Shown here one piece after another: positions 10,682 to 21,180 of a stretch of DNA of 64,000 nt; the first letter of the stretch is position 1; each line of letters begins with the position of its first letter. Both the position numbers and the translations under genes were made by a program. The notes under the pieces were generated by a model. It was not told where the DNA came from and made no database searches. It worked only from the letters and a program-made list of their open reading frames with translations. Origin of the DNA: Neoceratodus forsteri (Eukaryota; Chordata; Ceratodontiformes; Ceratodontidae); assembly GCA_016271365.2 (NCBI GenBank), contig CM028130.1, forward strand, positions 473,031,501-473,095,500. Direction: 5' to 3'.

Positions 10682-11757
10682 TTAGGACAGAAGTCCATTA
10701 AGGATAGTCCAGCAAAATGAAAGATAAGTAGATCTGGCATGGACATCCAGAGCATGGTGTGGCAATGTGCACTGAGCTCCGGGAAACCGCATTGCAAATG
10801 TCTGCAATGGGCACATTGTGGATTTCCGCCAGGGATGCCGCTCTGGTAGAGTGAGCTTACACTCTGCCCTCCAGCTTAACTTGCGCAATGGAATAACAGT
10901 GGCGAAGGCATGCCACCAGCCATGCCGAAATGCATCTGATAGTGACAGGTTGGCCCAGCCGGGTCTCGCTGAAGGAAACAAACAGTTGCTGAGCTTTGCG
11001 AATTTCAGGAAACAAACAGTTGTTGAGATTTGCGAATTTCTTTTGTTTTATCCAAATAGAAACGCAGAGCTCTTTTGTCATCCAAAGAATGAAGGGTATG
11101 CTGTCCTTCATTTTAGAAGTTAGCAAAGTAAGTAGGTAGGACCAAAGGTTGGTGCAGATGGAATTCTGAAACAACCTTAGGGAGAAACTTAGGATGGGTC
11201 CTAAGAACTACTTTGTCCTTATGAATTACAGTATACGGAGGGTCTGTGACCAAGGCATGTTTTTCAGAAACCCTGCGGGCTGAGGTAATAGCCACCAGAA
11301 AGGCTGTTTTCCAAGTGAGAAATTTCAGCTCACAGGTTGCTAGAGGCTCGAAAGGCTTTCAAGTGAGCATGTCTAGCACAAGATTAATGTCCCAGGCTGC
11401 GACTGGATGTCTGATAGGAGGTCTGGTATGCAGAATACCCTTAAGAAACCTCTTAACTACAGGTAACTGAGCCAGTGACAAGAAAAATACTGGCTCATGA
11501 TAAGCTGAAATGGCACAAAGGTGAACTTTGACTGTAGAGTATTGTAGACCTGAATTTGAGAGGTCTAAAAGGTACTCTAGAACTTTATTTGGTGGGCAGG
11601 AAAAAGGATTCAAAGAGGATATTGCATACCAGACAGAAAAACGCTTCCATTTGGCTGTATAAGTTTTTCTGGTGGCTGGCTTGCGCACAGACAAAAGAAT
11701 ATCTGAAACTCCTCGAGAGACACTGAACCTGTTCACCTCTATCTCTTCAGGAGCCAA
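10682..11757 (-). pseudogene. DIRS-b1 tyrosine recombinase (YR), degraded
   Basis: The N-terminal part (11757-11359) carries the KPATRKTYTAKWKRF core-binding motif, where the YR holds DNA. A catalytic-domain segment with ITSARRVSE (conserved Arg) follows near 11295, then HPKFLPKVVSEFHL. The HSTR box (His-x-x-Arg) lies near 10850 directly after an in-frame stop. In DIRS elements the YR integrates the circular cDNA, replacing an integrase. Stops and frameshifts disable this copy. Confidence 0.8.
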
Positions 11758-12737
11758 GCGTGAAGGTAAAGCGACCTCAGATTGGGATGGACCACAGGCC
11801 CCTGGGTCAGAAGGTTCGTCTGAAGGGGAAGCGTCTTCAGAGGGGTTTCCGTCATACTGTTAAGTGTGAACCACATCTGTTGAGGCCAAAAGGACCAATG
11901 AGGATCATTTGTCCCCTGGGACATGAATTTGAGAAGTACCCTCTGAATTAGTGGAAGAGAAGGAAAGGCGTATAGAAAGTGTTTTGTCCACAGCAGCCTG
12001 AACGCATCCTGACAGAAAATGCCAGGCCCTAGATTTCTGGAACAGAAGAGAGGCAGTTTTGTGTTGAGTGGGGATTCAAAAAGGTCCAGGTCTGGAGTTC
12101 CCCACTCTGCGAATACTGACTGAACTACAGTTGAGTCGAGAGACCACTTGTGAGGATCCGACTCTGTTCTGCTGAGACGGTCTGCCAGTTTGTTCTGCAC
12201 TCCCGGCAGGTAGACCACCTGAATTAGAGCCTTGTGCTCTAGGCACCATTCCCATACTCTCATCTCTTTCCGGCATAAAGGGTAAGAGTGTGCACCGCCC
12301 TGCTTGTTGATGCAATACATCACTGCTTTGTTGTCCATTTGAAGGAGAATGTTCTTGTGACAGAATGTCCTTCAAAGCCGGACTGCATAAAGGACAGTTC
12401 TCATTTCTAGGATATTTATGTGAAGCTGAGACTGTCCTGAGTCCACATACCTTGGGTGTGGAGATTCTGACAGTGAGCTCCCCACCCCATCAGGGATCGT
12501 CCATGGTAATGGAAATCTGATGATCCAGGGGAGCAAAGGGATACCCTTCCCGAAAGGTTGTCCTTTTGTGACCACCAGGTGAGTGACCTCTTCAGTCACC
12601 TTGATGAGAAAGGACTGAGGGTGAGTGGTTGGGGACCACTGAGTACTGAGCACCCATTGAGAGATTCTCATGTGGAGATGTGCTAGGGGTACAGTGAACA
12701 CCAAGGATGCCATGAGACCCAGCATCCATTGCATCAA
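11758..12737 (-). pseudogene. DIRS-b1 RNase H and methyltransferase-like region
   Basis: The first part includes LHINILEMRTVLYAVRL (12430-12372) and MDNKAVMYCINKQGG (from 12338), the RNase H core that degrades the RNA template. The LADRLSR motif follows near 12170. Then a WGTPDLDLF...N...F block near 12100 and a YAFPS motif near 11970 resemble the Dam-like methyltransferase segment described for DIRS polyproteins, where the catalytic DPPY is weakened. One frameshift lies near 12370. Confidence 0.7.
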
Positions 12738-13645
12738 GACAGCTCGAACTGAGCTGTTCTCTCTGATGTATCGGGCTATCTGTAGGATATCACTCCTTCT
12801 GTCCTATGGAAGAAAAGCTCTCACACAGGAGGTGTCCAGAAGAGTTCCTATAAAAAGTAGTTTCTGGGAGGGCTGCAATTGCGATTTCTTGAGATTTAGC
12901 AGGACTCCCATGGACATGAGAAAGTCTGAGGCCGTGGCTATGGCATCGAGAGTTCCTTGCCTGGAAGGACTTGCTAGAAGCCAGTCGTCCAGATATGGGA
13001 ACACTTGTATTCCGATTTTTCTGAGATGTGCTGCGAGAATTGCACAACACTGTAAAAACTCATGGCACCGAGGATAGCCCAAAGGACAGGACTCTGAACT
13101 AATAATGTTGGCCCAGAGCTACAAACTTTAGGTATCTGTGGTGCTTTGAGTGTATAGGAATATGTTGGTAAGCATCCTGCATGTCCAGGGAAGCTAGCCA
13201 ATCATGTTGATGAAGCAAGGATAACAGGGTCCCTAGCGATGTCATCTTGAACTTTTCCTTGAGAAGAAACTTGTTTAACTTTCTGAGGTCCAGAATGGGA
13301 CGCATGCCACCTGTCTTTTCAGGACCAGGAAGTAATGGGAGTAGAAACCTGTGTTTCATTGATCCAGTGGAACTATTTCTACTGCCCTGTTGTTCAGAAG
13401 GCCTTGTATCTCGGAGGCAAGAAGGTCTGACTGTATTGTTGACAGCCTGGGCTGTAGTTTGGGAGGATGATCTGGAGCGTTCTGAAGGCTGAGGAGTACC
13501 CTAGTGGATTATCCGGAGGACCCATTTGTCTGATGTTATGGACTTCCATTGGTTGTAGAACTGAGTCAGATGTCTTCCACCGCTGAGGAAGAGTCCCCTC
13601 GGGCTGTTGAGGTGGGACCTGAGCCAGAAACTCAGAAGGTAGCAC
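12738..13645 (-). pseudogene. DIRS-b1 reverse transcriptase
   Basis: The entry block is RPILDLRKLNKFL near 13310, followed by LASLDMQDAYQHIPI near 13180, and the catalytic FPYLDDW near 12990, so both metal-binding aspartates are kept. Then come LNLKKSQLQP and FIGTLLDTS near 12850. Frames change near 13100 and 13360. This RT would copy the element RNA into DNA within particles. It is closest to DIRS-b2 and clearly related to a1 and a2. Confidence 0.85.
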
Positions 13646-15691
13646 TGGGCACTTTGGGCCCTTGTGTCTTCTGTTGCATTTTCTTTTGAGGCTGAGGGGC
13701 TTGGTTTTTGTTAAAACCTCCTGCCCTTGCCCTGAAATGACTGATGGTTGTGAAATTGATGCTTGTTAACACCCCACCCCCGAGAAGGGGTGGGAGCAAG
13801 ATCGAGCCATTTTAATGGCTGACCTAGTCTTCTGTGTGGCCTCACGAGCTTGATCTACTTGAGGTCTGAACAGATACCGCACCATCAAGGGTAAGCCATT
13901 ACCTGCTGTTGGGCATAATCGTGAAGCCAGTGCGTGGCCAGGAGTGACGACAGGTACAAATGCCCGCTGTTGCCACTCGGGAAGCAGTATCAAAAGCTTC
14001 CATAGCTGCTTTAACCTGCTGGTTGTTGGACTCGATACCCCTGGTTATGGTCTGAAGTAGCTCTGAACTAGTGTCCGACTTGGGCAGAGCTTCCACCATC
14101 TGTTTGAGCGAATGCCAAGAACATACTCATACTGAGAGAAATAGCCCTGGTAGCTGGCATACGCATACCCAGGGTGGAGGCAACAAAGACTCCATTACCT
14201 AAAGTGTCAATCTTATGAATTCTTTGTTTATAGGCTGGGCTGTAAATGCCTGAGGAAGAATGCCTTATCATTCTCTGCCAAGACTACAATAGGGTCTGCA
14301 AAGGCCTGGGAGGCCAAAATGGGTCGATCCTTGGGAGAAGCATACTTTCTGTCTGTGGACTTAGCCACAGAAGGAATGAGAGCGGTATTATTCCATACCA
14401 TCTGAGAGAGCGTCTCAAAGGATGGTTGTACCGGGGGAGTTAAATCCATAGGGATCTCTGGGACATGTAGATATTGGAGTCTCAAAAGCTTCCCAAGATT
14501 GATATCTGTAGTCTGAAGAGAAGAGTAGAATTCAAATTTTTAGCAGAGACTTAAATGACAGGTCTTCAACCACAGGCTCTGTGGCAGGATTGATCCCTGC
14601 TCCTTCAACATCATCACCCAGTCGAAGATCTGGGTCAGGCTCAATATAATCTCCTGACAGCCCCAGAGGGACTGTATGGACAGGAAAGGAGTGAAAATCA
14701 GTAGGAAATGAAGAAGAGAAACGAATTGGAGTCAAGAACCCTTGAAGGCTGGACAGCACTGCACCAAGTCTCGGTGACAAGAAGAACTGGCGCCGATGTG
14801 AGGAGGCCAGTGCCGTGGAAATGACAGCACCACGGCACCGACATGTGCATCGGCGCCAAGGATGGTGCTGACAACCCTAGCGGCACTGAGGTTGGCGTTG
14901 ACAGGTGCATCAGTGCTGAAGACAGTGCCAACAACCCCAGCGGCACCGAGGACGGCGCCAACAGGCACACCGGGACTGAGGATGGCGCCAAGAGACCCAT
15001 CGACGCAGAGAGTGTCCCCGATGCTGCCAAAAGCAATCCAGGGCCCCGAAGACTTCGATTTGAAGAAAAAGAAGGAAGAATATCAGGAGATAAAGGCATC
15101 AGTGTGGCCCCCTGTGCCGCAGCCATGTGAGGAGGGGAAAACACCTGAGCATGGAGTCAATGGCACCGAAGATGGCGCTGCATGACTAGGAAGGTCTAAC
15201 CACCCTACCCACTCCCCCAAAGGGCCCGAAGGCCTCAGAGTGACCGGGCCAGGCAGCTGGACCAACCTCCAAGCCCATTGCTCCATTAGGTGGCCCACTG
15301 ATGAAACTGCTTATCAGAAGCCCTTTCAATAGGCAGGAAGGGCTCCAATGTCGAAGAGGTCGGTCACGGAGACAGAAACCGGTGACTCCAGCTAGGAGGA
15401 GACTGGCATCTGACCCCAATGACCGACCGTCAATGTGCAGACATACCAGAAGGCGACCTTGGGTGATGCCTTCTCTTTTTTGACCTGTGGGCCGAAGAAC
15501 AGCTCGAGGCCGAATGGTGCTGAGAGTGCAACCGTTTTTTTTTATGCTTCCGGGGGGGACCGCCCATCCCTCCGGGCATCAGATCATCCATTGTCAGACC
15601 CTCCCTCCAGAGAGGGTGGTGGATCGGACCCAGCCCGGCTGACTGAACCACTTTCATACGAAGTCTCCCTACCATCACCTGACCCGCTCAT
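13646..15691 (-). pseudogene. DIRS-b1 gag, broken
   Basis: I place the start at 15691 because DIRS-b2 has the same MSG(S/A)G(D/N)GRET start at 62697. Unlike families a, c, d and e, this gag opens with a Ser/Arg/His-rich basic block (HKKKRLHSQHHSASSCSS, SKKRRHH) instead of a Cys/His cluster. A Pro/Ser/Ala repeat region follows (14820-15020), then helices shared with b2 (SDTSSELLQTITRGI, NNQQVKAAMEAFDTAS). At least four frame changes occur. Role: probable RNA-binding particle protein. Confidence 0.65.
14820..15020 (-). repeat. ~39-bp imperfect tandem repeat in DIRS-b1 gag
   Basis: Units share a GGCACCGA(G)GA(C/T)GGCGCCAAC-like core and encode repeating Ser-Val-Pro-Leu-Gly-Leu peptides on the minus strand. 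The matching part of b2 (about 61260-61450) is less regular, so copy number differs between sisters. Confidence 0.6.
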
Positions 15692-15844
15692 GGTCAACTC
15701 CGTCCAATGGAGGGCTGAAGACTTCTTTTTCTTAATCAGTAAAGTTTAAAAGTAAGCGGTACTTATTTGAGATAAATTACAAAACAATAAACTGAAAACT
15801 ATGCTGCTAGTTTGAAGTTTGACTCCTGATGGTAGCGTTGTGAT

Positions 15845-16064
15845 CACTGAAGCACACTTGACATTGGGAAAAAGGAACTGAGGCAGTTGGAGGTTGATGC
15901 CACTGATAGTCACTGTCGCATGAGCTGAGGTTTGCAGCACTGCTCCTCGTGGCTCCATATCTGGTGCCAGCCCTCTTGCAAAAGTTTGCTCCTGCTGGGT
16001 CCTAGCACCTCGGCGCAGATCCATCAGTGTGAATGAGTGGTGGAGACTTTATGTCCAGGAAGAT
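15845..16064 (-). repeat. DIRS-b1 right terminal repeat (5' end)
   Basis: Inverted relative to 10163-10345, with shared blocks for GGTCCTAGCACCTC and for GTGAATGAGTGGTGGAGAC, ending CCAGGAAGAT at 16064. It should contain the promoter for the minus-strand genes, though I see no clear TATA box. Confidence 0.75.
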
Positions 16065-16314
16065 CTGAGGGTGTCGACTGGTCAGAGCCTGAGGGACCCT
16101 TAGGTGGAGGCAACTTCTTTTTAAGCCTTTCCAAATGTTTTTCAAGTGTTTTCTTAGGAAATGTCTTGCATATTTCACAATCAGATTTTAGGTGTTCATA
16201 ACCCAGGCAGGCCACACAAGAAGTGTGCTTATCTGCCTTGACAAACAACTCTCCACACTCAGTACAATTTTTGGAACCAGGCTCACCATTTTTTCTTTTT
16301 GGTTTTTCTGACAT
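16065..16314 (-). pseudogene. DIRS-e gag, N-terminal part with Cys/His cluster
   Basis: The start at 16314 gives MSEKPKRK, the same opening as the gag genes of a1 and a2. The cluster CTECGELF...H..C..CLGYEHL...C..C follows (residues ~18-50), then a Lys/Pro-rich stretch. It is interrupted by DIRS-b1 after a Ser-Thr-Pro-Ser motif, and the frame continues at 10131. The Cys/His spacing suggests a zinc-binding, nucleic-acid-binding module, inferred from residue pattern only. Confidence 0.75.
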
Positions 16315-16419
16315 ATTCCAAAACTGACAGAAAACACAAACCGCAAAAGGATTTAAAATTTTAAAATGTAGTTTGCGGTTGCGGTTGGTTCAGGAACCGA
16401 TTGGAACTGAGAACTGGCT
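16315..16419 (-). other. DIRS-e leader, first part
   Basis: A non-coding leader upstream of gag, with CGGTT/AACCG motifs similar to the leader of family a. It is split by the L1-type insert and resumes at 17391. Confidence 0.5.
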
Positions 16420-16436
16420 CAGAAAGAACCAAGGTT
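16420..16436. repeat. 17-bp target-site duplication, left copy
   Basis: CAGAAAGAACCAAGGTT occurs here and identically at 17374-17390, bracketing an insert that begins with poly(T). This is the mark of L1-type target-primed reverse transcription on the minus strand. Confidence 0.9.
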
Positions 16437-17373
16437 TTTTTTTTTTATATATTTTATTTTTTATTATTGCACATGTAATCATACATGTTAATAGATCCAT
16501 ATCAGAGACAGACCATGAAACAAAGATAAGTCTCCATCTGGAGAAACAATAACATTTCCCCTCAATATTTAGGATTAAATGCATCCCTGATACATTGATA
16601 CCACATAGAGGGGTAGCTAAACATTATTAAAACCAATTTATATCAAAAGCAAAATTAAGCTGTATAATGGGCCCATGAGCAGTATGACTGAGTCCAGAGA
16701 ACTTAAGTCCATGCAAGTCCCGAAAAAGCCTTGCCCCTGCTGAGGGCTATTGGTGTCATACATTTAAACTAAAAGTTTAGCATCATGAGTAGGTATTCCT
16801 AAGGCAGTAACATTGTGAAACTTTCACTCAATCCACTTTTTTTCGAGATAACATTCAGGTTTAACTCATCCAGCACTTTATAATTCTTTTCAAGATACAA
16901 AACCCCAACAACTATTAAACTTTCCAAAGCAACATATCCCCTGTTTTAATGTGTGAGGCCGGAATATTGCGATGCTTTAATGCTTTAATGCCTTCAGGTT
17001 ATAAGCAAATTCAGGAGCATCCTCGCAACAAATACAGGATTAATTTAAGCTTAAGATAAAGCTAAAACTTAAAATTATGTTATATTACGTTACAGTTCAT
17101 TAAGAATCAGTCCTCTGCATCGAATCAGCTTCTCAGGTGCTCAACGAGCGATCTCAATCTGAGGCAAACCTCGAGGCCATTTTCTGGCTTCAATGGGATT
17201 GGAGAAGGCCCAAACCTTGCCCTCATGCACTATTAGCGATCTGGCAGGGAAGATCATCAGTCGGTGATTGATGCTTTTTGTAAGACTTTTCTTACCCGTC
17301 AAATTTCTTCCTCCTGAATGCAGTAGCATAACTTAGATCAGGAAACAAAAAATTTTGATCGTTCTCCATTATA
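16437..17373 (-). mobile_element. L1-type retroposed insert with poly(A) tail, possibly HAL1-like
   Basis: On the minus strand the ~937-bp insert opens with an L1 ORF1-like C-terminal segment, runs through ~700 bp without recognisable ORF2 coding sequence, and ends in an A-rich tail (poly-T on the plus strand at 16437). A perfect 17-bp duplication flanks it. ORF1 followed directly by a 3' region without ORF2 recalls HAL1 half-L1 elements. A 5'-truncated, internally deleted L1 would look the same. Confidence 0.75.
17140..17373 (-). pseudogene. L1 ORF1 C-terminal domain relic
   Basis: The peptides LFPDLSYAT, RRKKFD, then FPARSLIVHEGKVWAF and SNPIEARKW follow the order of the L1 ORF1p C-terminal domain (FPARL...G...F..P.EA). 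ORF1p is the RNA-binding chaperone of L1. The two halves are in different frames, with a shift near 17300. The N-terminal coiled coil and RRM are absent. Confidence 0.7.
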
Positions 17374-17390
17374 CAGAAAGAACCAAGGTT
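17374..17390. repeat. 17-bp target-site duplication, right copy
   Basis: Perfect match to 16420-16436. Confidence 0.9.
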
Positions 17391-17645
17391 ATTGGTAAAA
17401 ACAAAAGATAGAGGCAGCAAATGAAAAACAAAGGAATACTTACATGTTTTTTGTAAGTTTTCACATCAGAACCAGATGCTGAGGAGAGGATCTCTGAGCG
17501 TCTAGTCTTGACAGGTGGAGAGTGAAATCTGAGAGGTTAGAGTGTAGGCAGTTGATGGGGGCAACATTTAAAAAGTGACATGTGCCAATGGTGTTCCATC
17601 ATTAGCATAACGTTCCATCTCCGGGCAGATCTGACTTAAAGGCAT
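17391..17645 (-). other. DIRS-e leader, outer part
   Basis: Continues the leader interrupted by the L1-type insert. It ends near a block containing CCATCTCCGGGCAGATC, which vaguely resembles family-a terminal repeats. The exact element end cannot be set from this window because the partner repeat is missing. Confidence 0.4.
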
Positions 17646-18189
17646 ACTTTATTTATTTTTATTTATTTATTTGTTCTAGGATTACAAATACCTTTGAGCC
17701 GAGGCTCTTTTACAAAGGTTCCACGTCATTGGTACAATTGAGACAATCATAAGCAAAGATAACAGTTTATAAAATTAAAAAAAAAAAAACACATAGTCTT
17801 GTAGATGAAAAAAGAACAATAAGGTGAAACTTTGGGGAAGGGAAAGGGAAAGGGAAAGGAGGAGGGTGAAATCAGGGAGACTAAGTGGATGGGAGAAAAA
17901 GGGAGGTAGGTTGGGGGGGACAAAGAGAGGAGAGGTGGAAGGCGGATAAGAATAGAGGTAGTGCAGCCGGGTGGCATTTGTCATGGGCCAGCAGGAGGTG
18001 AAGATAAGAGGGTGCTGGCAAAGTGCAGGAGTAGATGTGGATCCAAAAGGGCATCTTCAGCTATGGAAACAAAGACATGTTTAGCCACAACAGTCACAGA
18101 GGTTGGAGGCAGTCAGTGTTAGGCGGAGGCAGGTCTTAAAAGTGCTGAGCGATAGTGAAGATGAGATGTCACTGGGAAGAGACGTTGTA

Positions 18190-19140
18190 CCAACTAGTGG
18201 CCCGTTAAGCAAAGGTCTTTGGCCTTGTGTTGTACGGTAATCACGGAACTTGCAGAAGCTGAGGTTTCGATCCCTGGTATGTCGGGTGTGGATTCTCGGT
18301 TGTATGAGGGTGCAGACTCCAGTGGGGCAAGGCCCAGCAGGATTTTCTTAGTAGTAATACAAGTTTGGTGTTTTATTCGATTGGCAAGATTCAACCATCC
18401 AGTTTGAGAATAGAGGTCACAGGTGTGAGTTAGAGCGTTGGGAGCCAGTGACAAGTCGACACGCCTTGTTGAGGCGGTGGATACACGTTTGAGTGCAGTG
18501 GTTGTAGCAGAGCCGTAAATGATAATGCCATAATCAATGATGGATATGATGGAGCTCTGGACAGTGACAGCGAGGGCTTCAGGTGTCAGGTGTTTCCTAT
18601 GGCGGAATAGCAGCCTAGCCGGGGTTAGCAGCTTTGGCGACATGGTCGATGTGGGCAGTGTAGGAGAGGTGAGGGTCAAGGGTGATCCTGAGGTATTTAA
18701 AGTTTTTGACCTGTTCCAGTGCGGCACCTTGTCTGGTGATAACAGAGAGTTGAAAGTGCTTATGTTTATTATGGGAGCTGCTGAAGATCATGGCCTTTGT
18801 TTTATTTTGATTAAGGATCAGTTTGTGCTTTGTGAGCCAATTCTCAACCGAGGAGAAGCCAAGTTGGAGATTTTCTTGCAATTTCTTTGGGTCCTGGTGT
18901 GTGGCAAGGATTACGGCATCATTGGCATACAGGGTGATATGTTCAGTGCAGGAGACCGGTAGGGTGTTAAGGAACAGGCTGAAGAGTAGGGGGCCCAGTA
19001 TTGAACCCTGGGGGACTCTAGAGAGGACAGGTCTGGAATCAGAGTGCACATCTCCAATTTTTACATGCTGGGTGCAGTTTTCAAGTTAGCTTTTGAACCA
19101 AGAGATTGAATCATTGGAGACCAGCATTTTTTAGTTGGCT
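18190..19140 (-). pseudogene. L2-like reverse transcriptase, 3' part
   Basis: VPQGSILGPLLF near 19010 is followed by LYANDAVILA near 18920, where the catalytic YADD is changed to YAND, so polymerase activity should be lost. The KNFKYL block near 18690 and an HIDHVAKAA-like motif lead into the L2-type tail: RHRKHLTPEALAVTVQSS, IDYGIIIYGSA and a YSQTGWLNL motif (18640-18390). A frameshift lies near 18620. Confidence 0.8.
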
Positions 19141-20019
19141 CAGCAGGAGGGAGTGGTGGACAGTATGAAGGCTTTGGTCAGGTCGATGAAAATAGCACCA
19201 GTTAGTTGTCCATTGTCAAGGGAGCTGTGAATGGAGCTGGTGAATTCGAGTAAGGCAGAGGATGTACTATGACCTTTTCTAAAAGCCATGTTGCTGTTTA
19301 CAGAGAATATTATAATTGTCCAGATGCTCGGTTAGTTGGTCCACCACTATACGTTCCAGTGCCTTCGATAGGGAGGCAGAATGGAGATAGGGCGGAAGTT
19401 CGCATGGTCAGCCTTATCACCACTTTTGTGAATCGGGGTAACAGTGGCCATTTCCATTTGTCTGGGAACTGACTAGAGAAAGAGATTAAAGATCTTGGTG
19501 AGGGGCCCAAGTACATCGTCAAGCGTTAGGGCCAGTAGCTTGAAGTCAAGTTTGTCATTGCTTGTTCTAGATTTGCTGATGGCTTTGGCAATGTAGTTTC
19601 AGACTTGATGTTTCTTTAGTGCTTTAAAGTAGAAAGGTGAGTGACAGGCGTGGGTGGAGGAGTTGGGGGGATGGGAGTTGACACATCTTGGAAGAAGTCG
19701 GAGGGGAGAACACTGCTAAGGTCAGTGAAAGCCATGTTAATAGTGTTCGCAATAGTTTTAGAGTTGAGTGTAGTGTGCCCACTTATGTTGAGTATGTTCG
19801 GCGAAGATTTTGACTGCTTCCCAGTGACATCTTTAATGTTTTTCCAGAAATCCCTCCCATTTCCCCAAGAGTTAGTGAGGGCATTTTTACAGTAGTCAGA
19901 TTTCTGTTACTGAATGGATTTGGTGCAGTCATTCCATGCCCATTTATAATTCTGGATATCGAGTTGCTTACCAGAGTTTCTAGCCAGTTCCCAGAGGTGG
20001 TCCCTGGATTTAAGTTTTT

Positions 20020-21129
20020 TTAGGTCTCCTGACAGCCAAAGGTTACTGAGCGATTTAACTTTACGCTTTTTGAGGGGGGAAAATTTATTACAGGCTTCAT
20101 TGAAAATGTGAATAAATTGCTCCAGTGCAGTATTAGTATCTGTTGCCTTGAAGATGGGGGACCAGTCCTGCAGACTGAGGTGCGATTTGAGGTGGGGTAG
20201 CTGACCACGGGGTAGGACTCTGCTGGTGATGATTTTTGGAGGGGGCTTATAGAATTTGTTTGACCAGGTACAGCTGATGGGAGAGTGGTCACTGAGTGAG
20301 TCAGGGAGGACTGAGGTTTTGTGATCCGAGAGGGGAGGCTGGTTAGGATCCAGTTGAGTAGGGTGCAGGTCCCAGTTCTGTAGTTCTTTCTGGTTGCATA
20401 GTCAACCATTTGAGTCAGGTTAGCTGATATAATGGAGTCCGCAAATGACCCACCTTCAGCTGAGAGCCAATTAATGTTAAAGTCACCAAGAAGGATGATT
20501 TCGGAGTCCGATGGGTGGGATTTGACAAAGTCAAGGACAGCGGTTAGACCAGGTCCCTGTTCTTTAGGAGATATGTAAACAGTGACAACTGTGAGGGCCA
20601 TACTGTGGGTGCCTAACAGGAGTCTGATGGGAAGAATCTGAGCAGGTGTTGCTGGAAGATTGGAATCAATGGGGTGTCCTCGGAAAGTGTCTTTCACATA
20701 TAAGGCACACCCTCCACCTCTTTTGGACTTACGATCAATCCAGAAGACATTGTAGCCAGGAAGGGTGATTGCCTGGTCAGGAATCTTTGGGTGAGCCAAG
20801 TTTTCAACTACTGACAGAATATCTGGGTTGTGTTGGGTGTTAAAGGCTTGCAGTGCATCAAGCTTGAGTAAACTGCAGATGTTCAGGCACATGATTGAGA
20901 GAGTGCCTGCTGGTTTGTTTTGGTTGGAGGTGTTTGGTCCGGGGTTAGGGTGAACAGTCCCTGATAGCAGCAGGAGGAGGAGCACAAGTTTCAGGGTGCA
21001 TAGGCGGAGTTCAGTCAGAGAAAGGTTGCGTTTCTTTTTTGAACAGTAGTATGCCAGGTGGTAATGTCGAAAATGCAACATTGGAATAGTTGTATACAAT
21101 GTGGCTAGATGTGCCCAAGGCTCACTCAT
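20020..21129 (-). pseudogene. L2-like 5' ORF: 2A-like motif and endonuclease
   Basis: The 369-codon frame starts with a Lys/Arg-rich helix, a run of Leu (residues 48-55), then GTVHPNPGP at about residues 57-65. An APE-like endonuclease follows with LNICSL, GGCALYVKDTF, VVTVYIS and IILLGDFNINW. NPGP after a hydrophobic run matches 2A-like sequences known from some CR1/L2 LINEs, where translation skips a peptide bond. After about residue 265 similarity is lost, so the end may be frameshifted. Confidence 0.7.
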
Positions 21130-21180
21130 GAGCAGGGACAGATCAATTTTGGTGGTGTGCCTCCAGGGGGAGGATTTGCC

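Larger units (their letters stand above)
10132..16064 (-). mobile_element. DIRS-b1: full-length DIRS retrotransposon (5.9 kb)
   Basis: This is a complete minus-strand unit: left terminus with extension (10132-10162), inverted terminal repeats (10163-10345 and 15845-16064), an ICR (10512-10621), then in transcription order gag, RT, RNase H, a methyltransferase-like segment and YR. All genes carry stops or frameshifts. It is inserted in DIRS-e gag, whose frame resumes in phase when the element is removed, with no target duplication. DIRS-b2 (56614-63074) belongs to the same family. Confidence 0.85.
4373..17645 (-). mobile_element. DIRS-e: old DIRS-type retrotransposon, interrupted by at least three inserts
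   Basis: When the inserts at 5511-9529, 10132-16064 and 16437-17373 are removed, the remaining pieces form one minus-strand DIRS element: leader (17645 to 16315), gag N-part (16314-16065), gag middle (10131-9530), gag C-part (5510-4552) and the start of RT (4551-4373). The gag frame continues across both DIRS insertion points. The rest of RT, RNase H and YR would lie beyond the left edge or be lost behind the LINE. The right boundary is approximate. Confidence 0.75.
17646..21180 (-). mobile_element. L2-like LINE, minus strand, degraded
   Basis: Read on the minus strand, the unit has a leader with a hydrophobic stretch and NPGP, an endonuclease, RT, and an L2-type C-terminal region. It ends in a TTTA-rich stretch (plus-strand reading, 17646-17680), which would be the 3' tail. 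The central part between endonuclease and RT is strongly broken. No target duplication was found by eye. Confidence 0.75.

Noticed and set aside
17747..17984. Frame with Ser/Pro/Phe runs at the L2 3' end
   Set aside because: It is antisense to a purine-rich GGGAAAGGGAAAGG tract.
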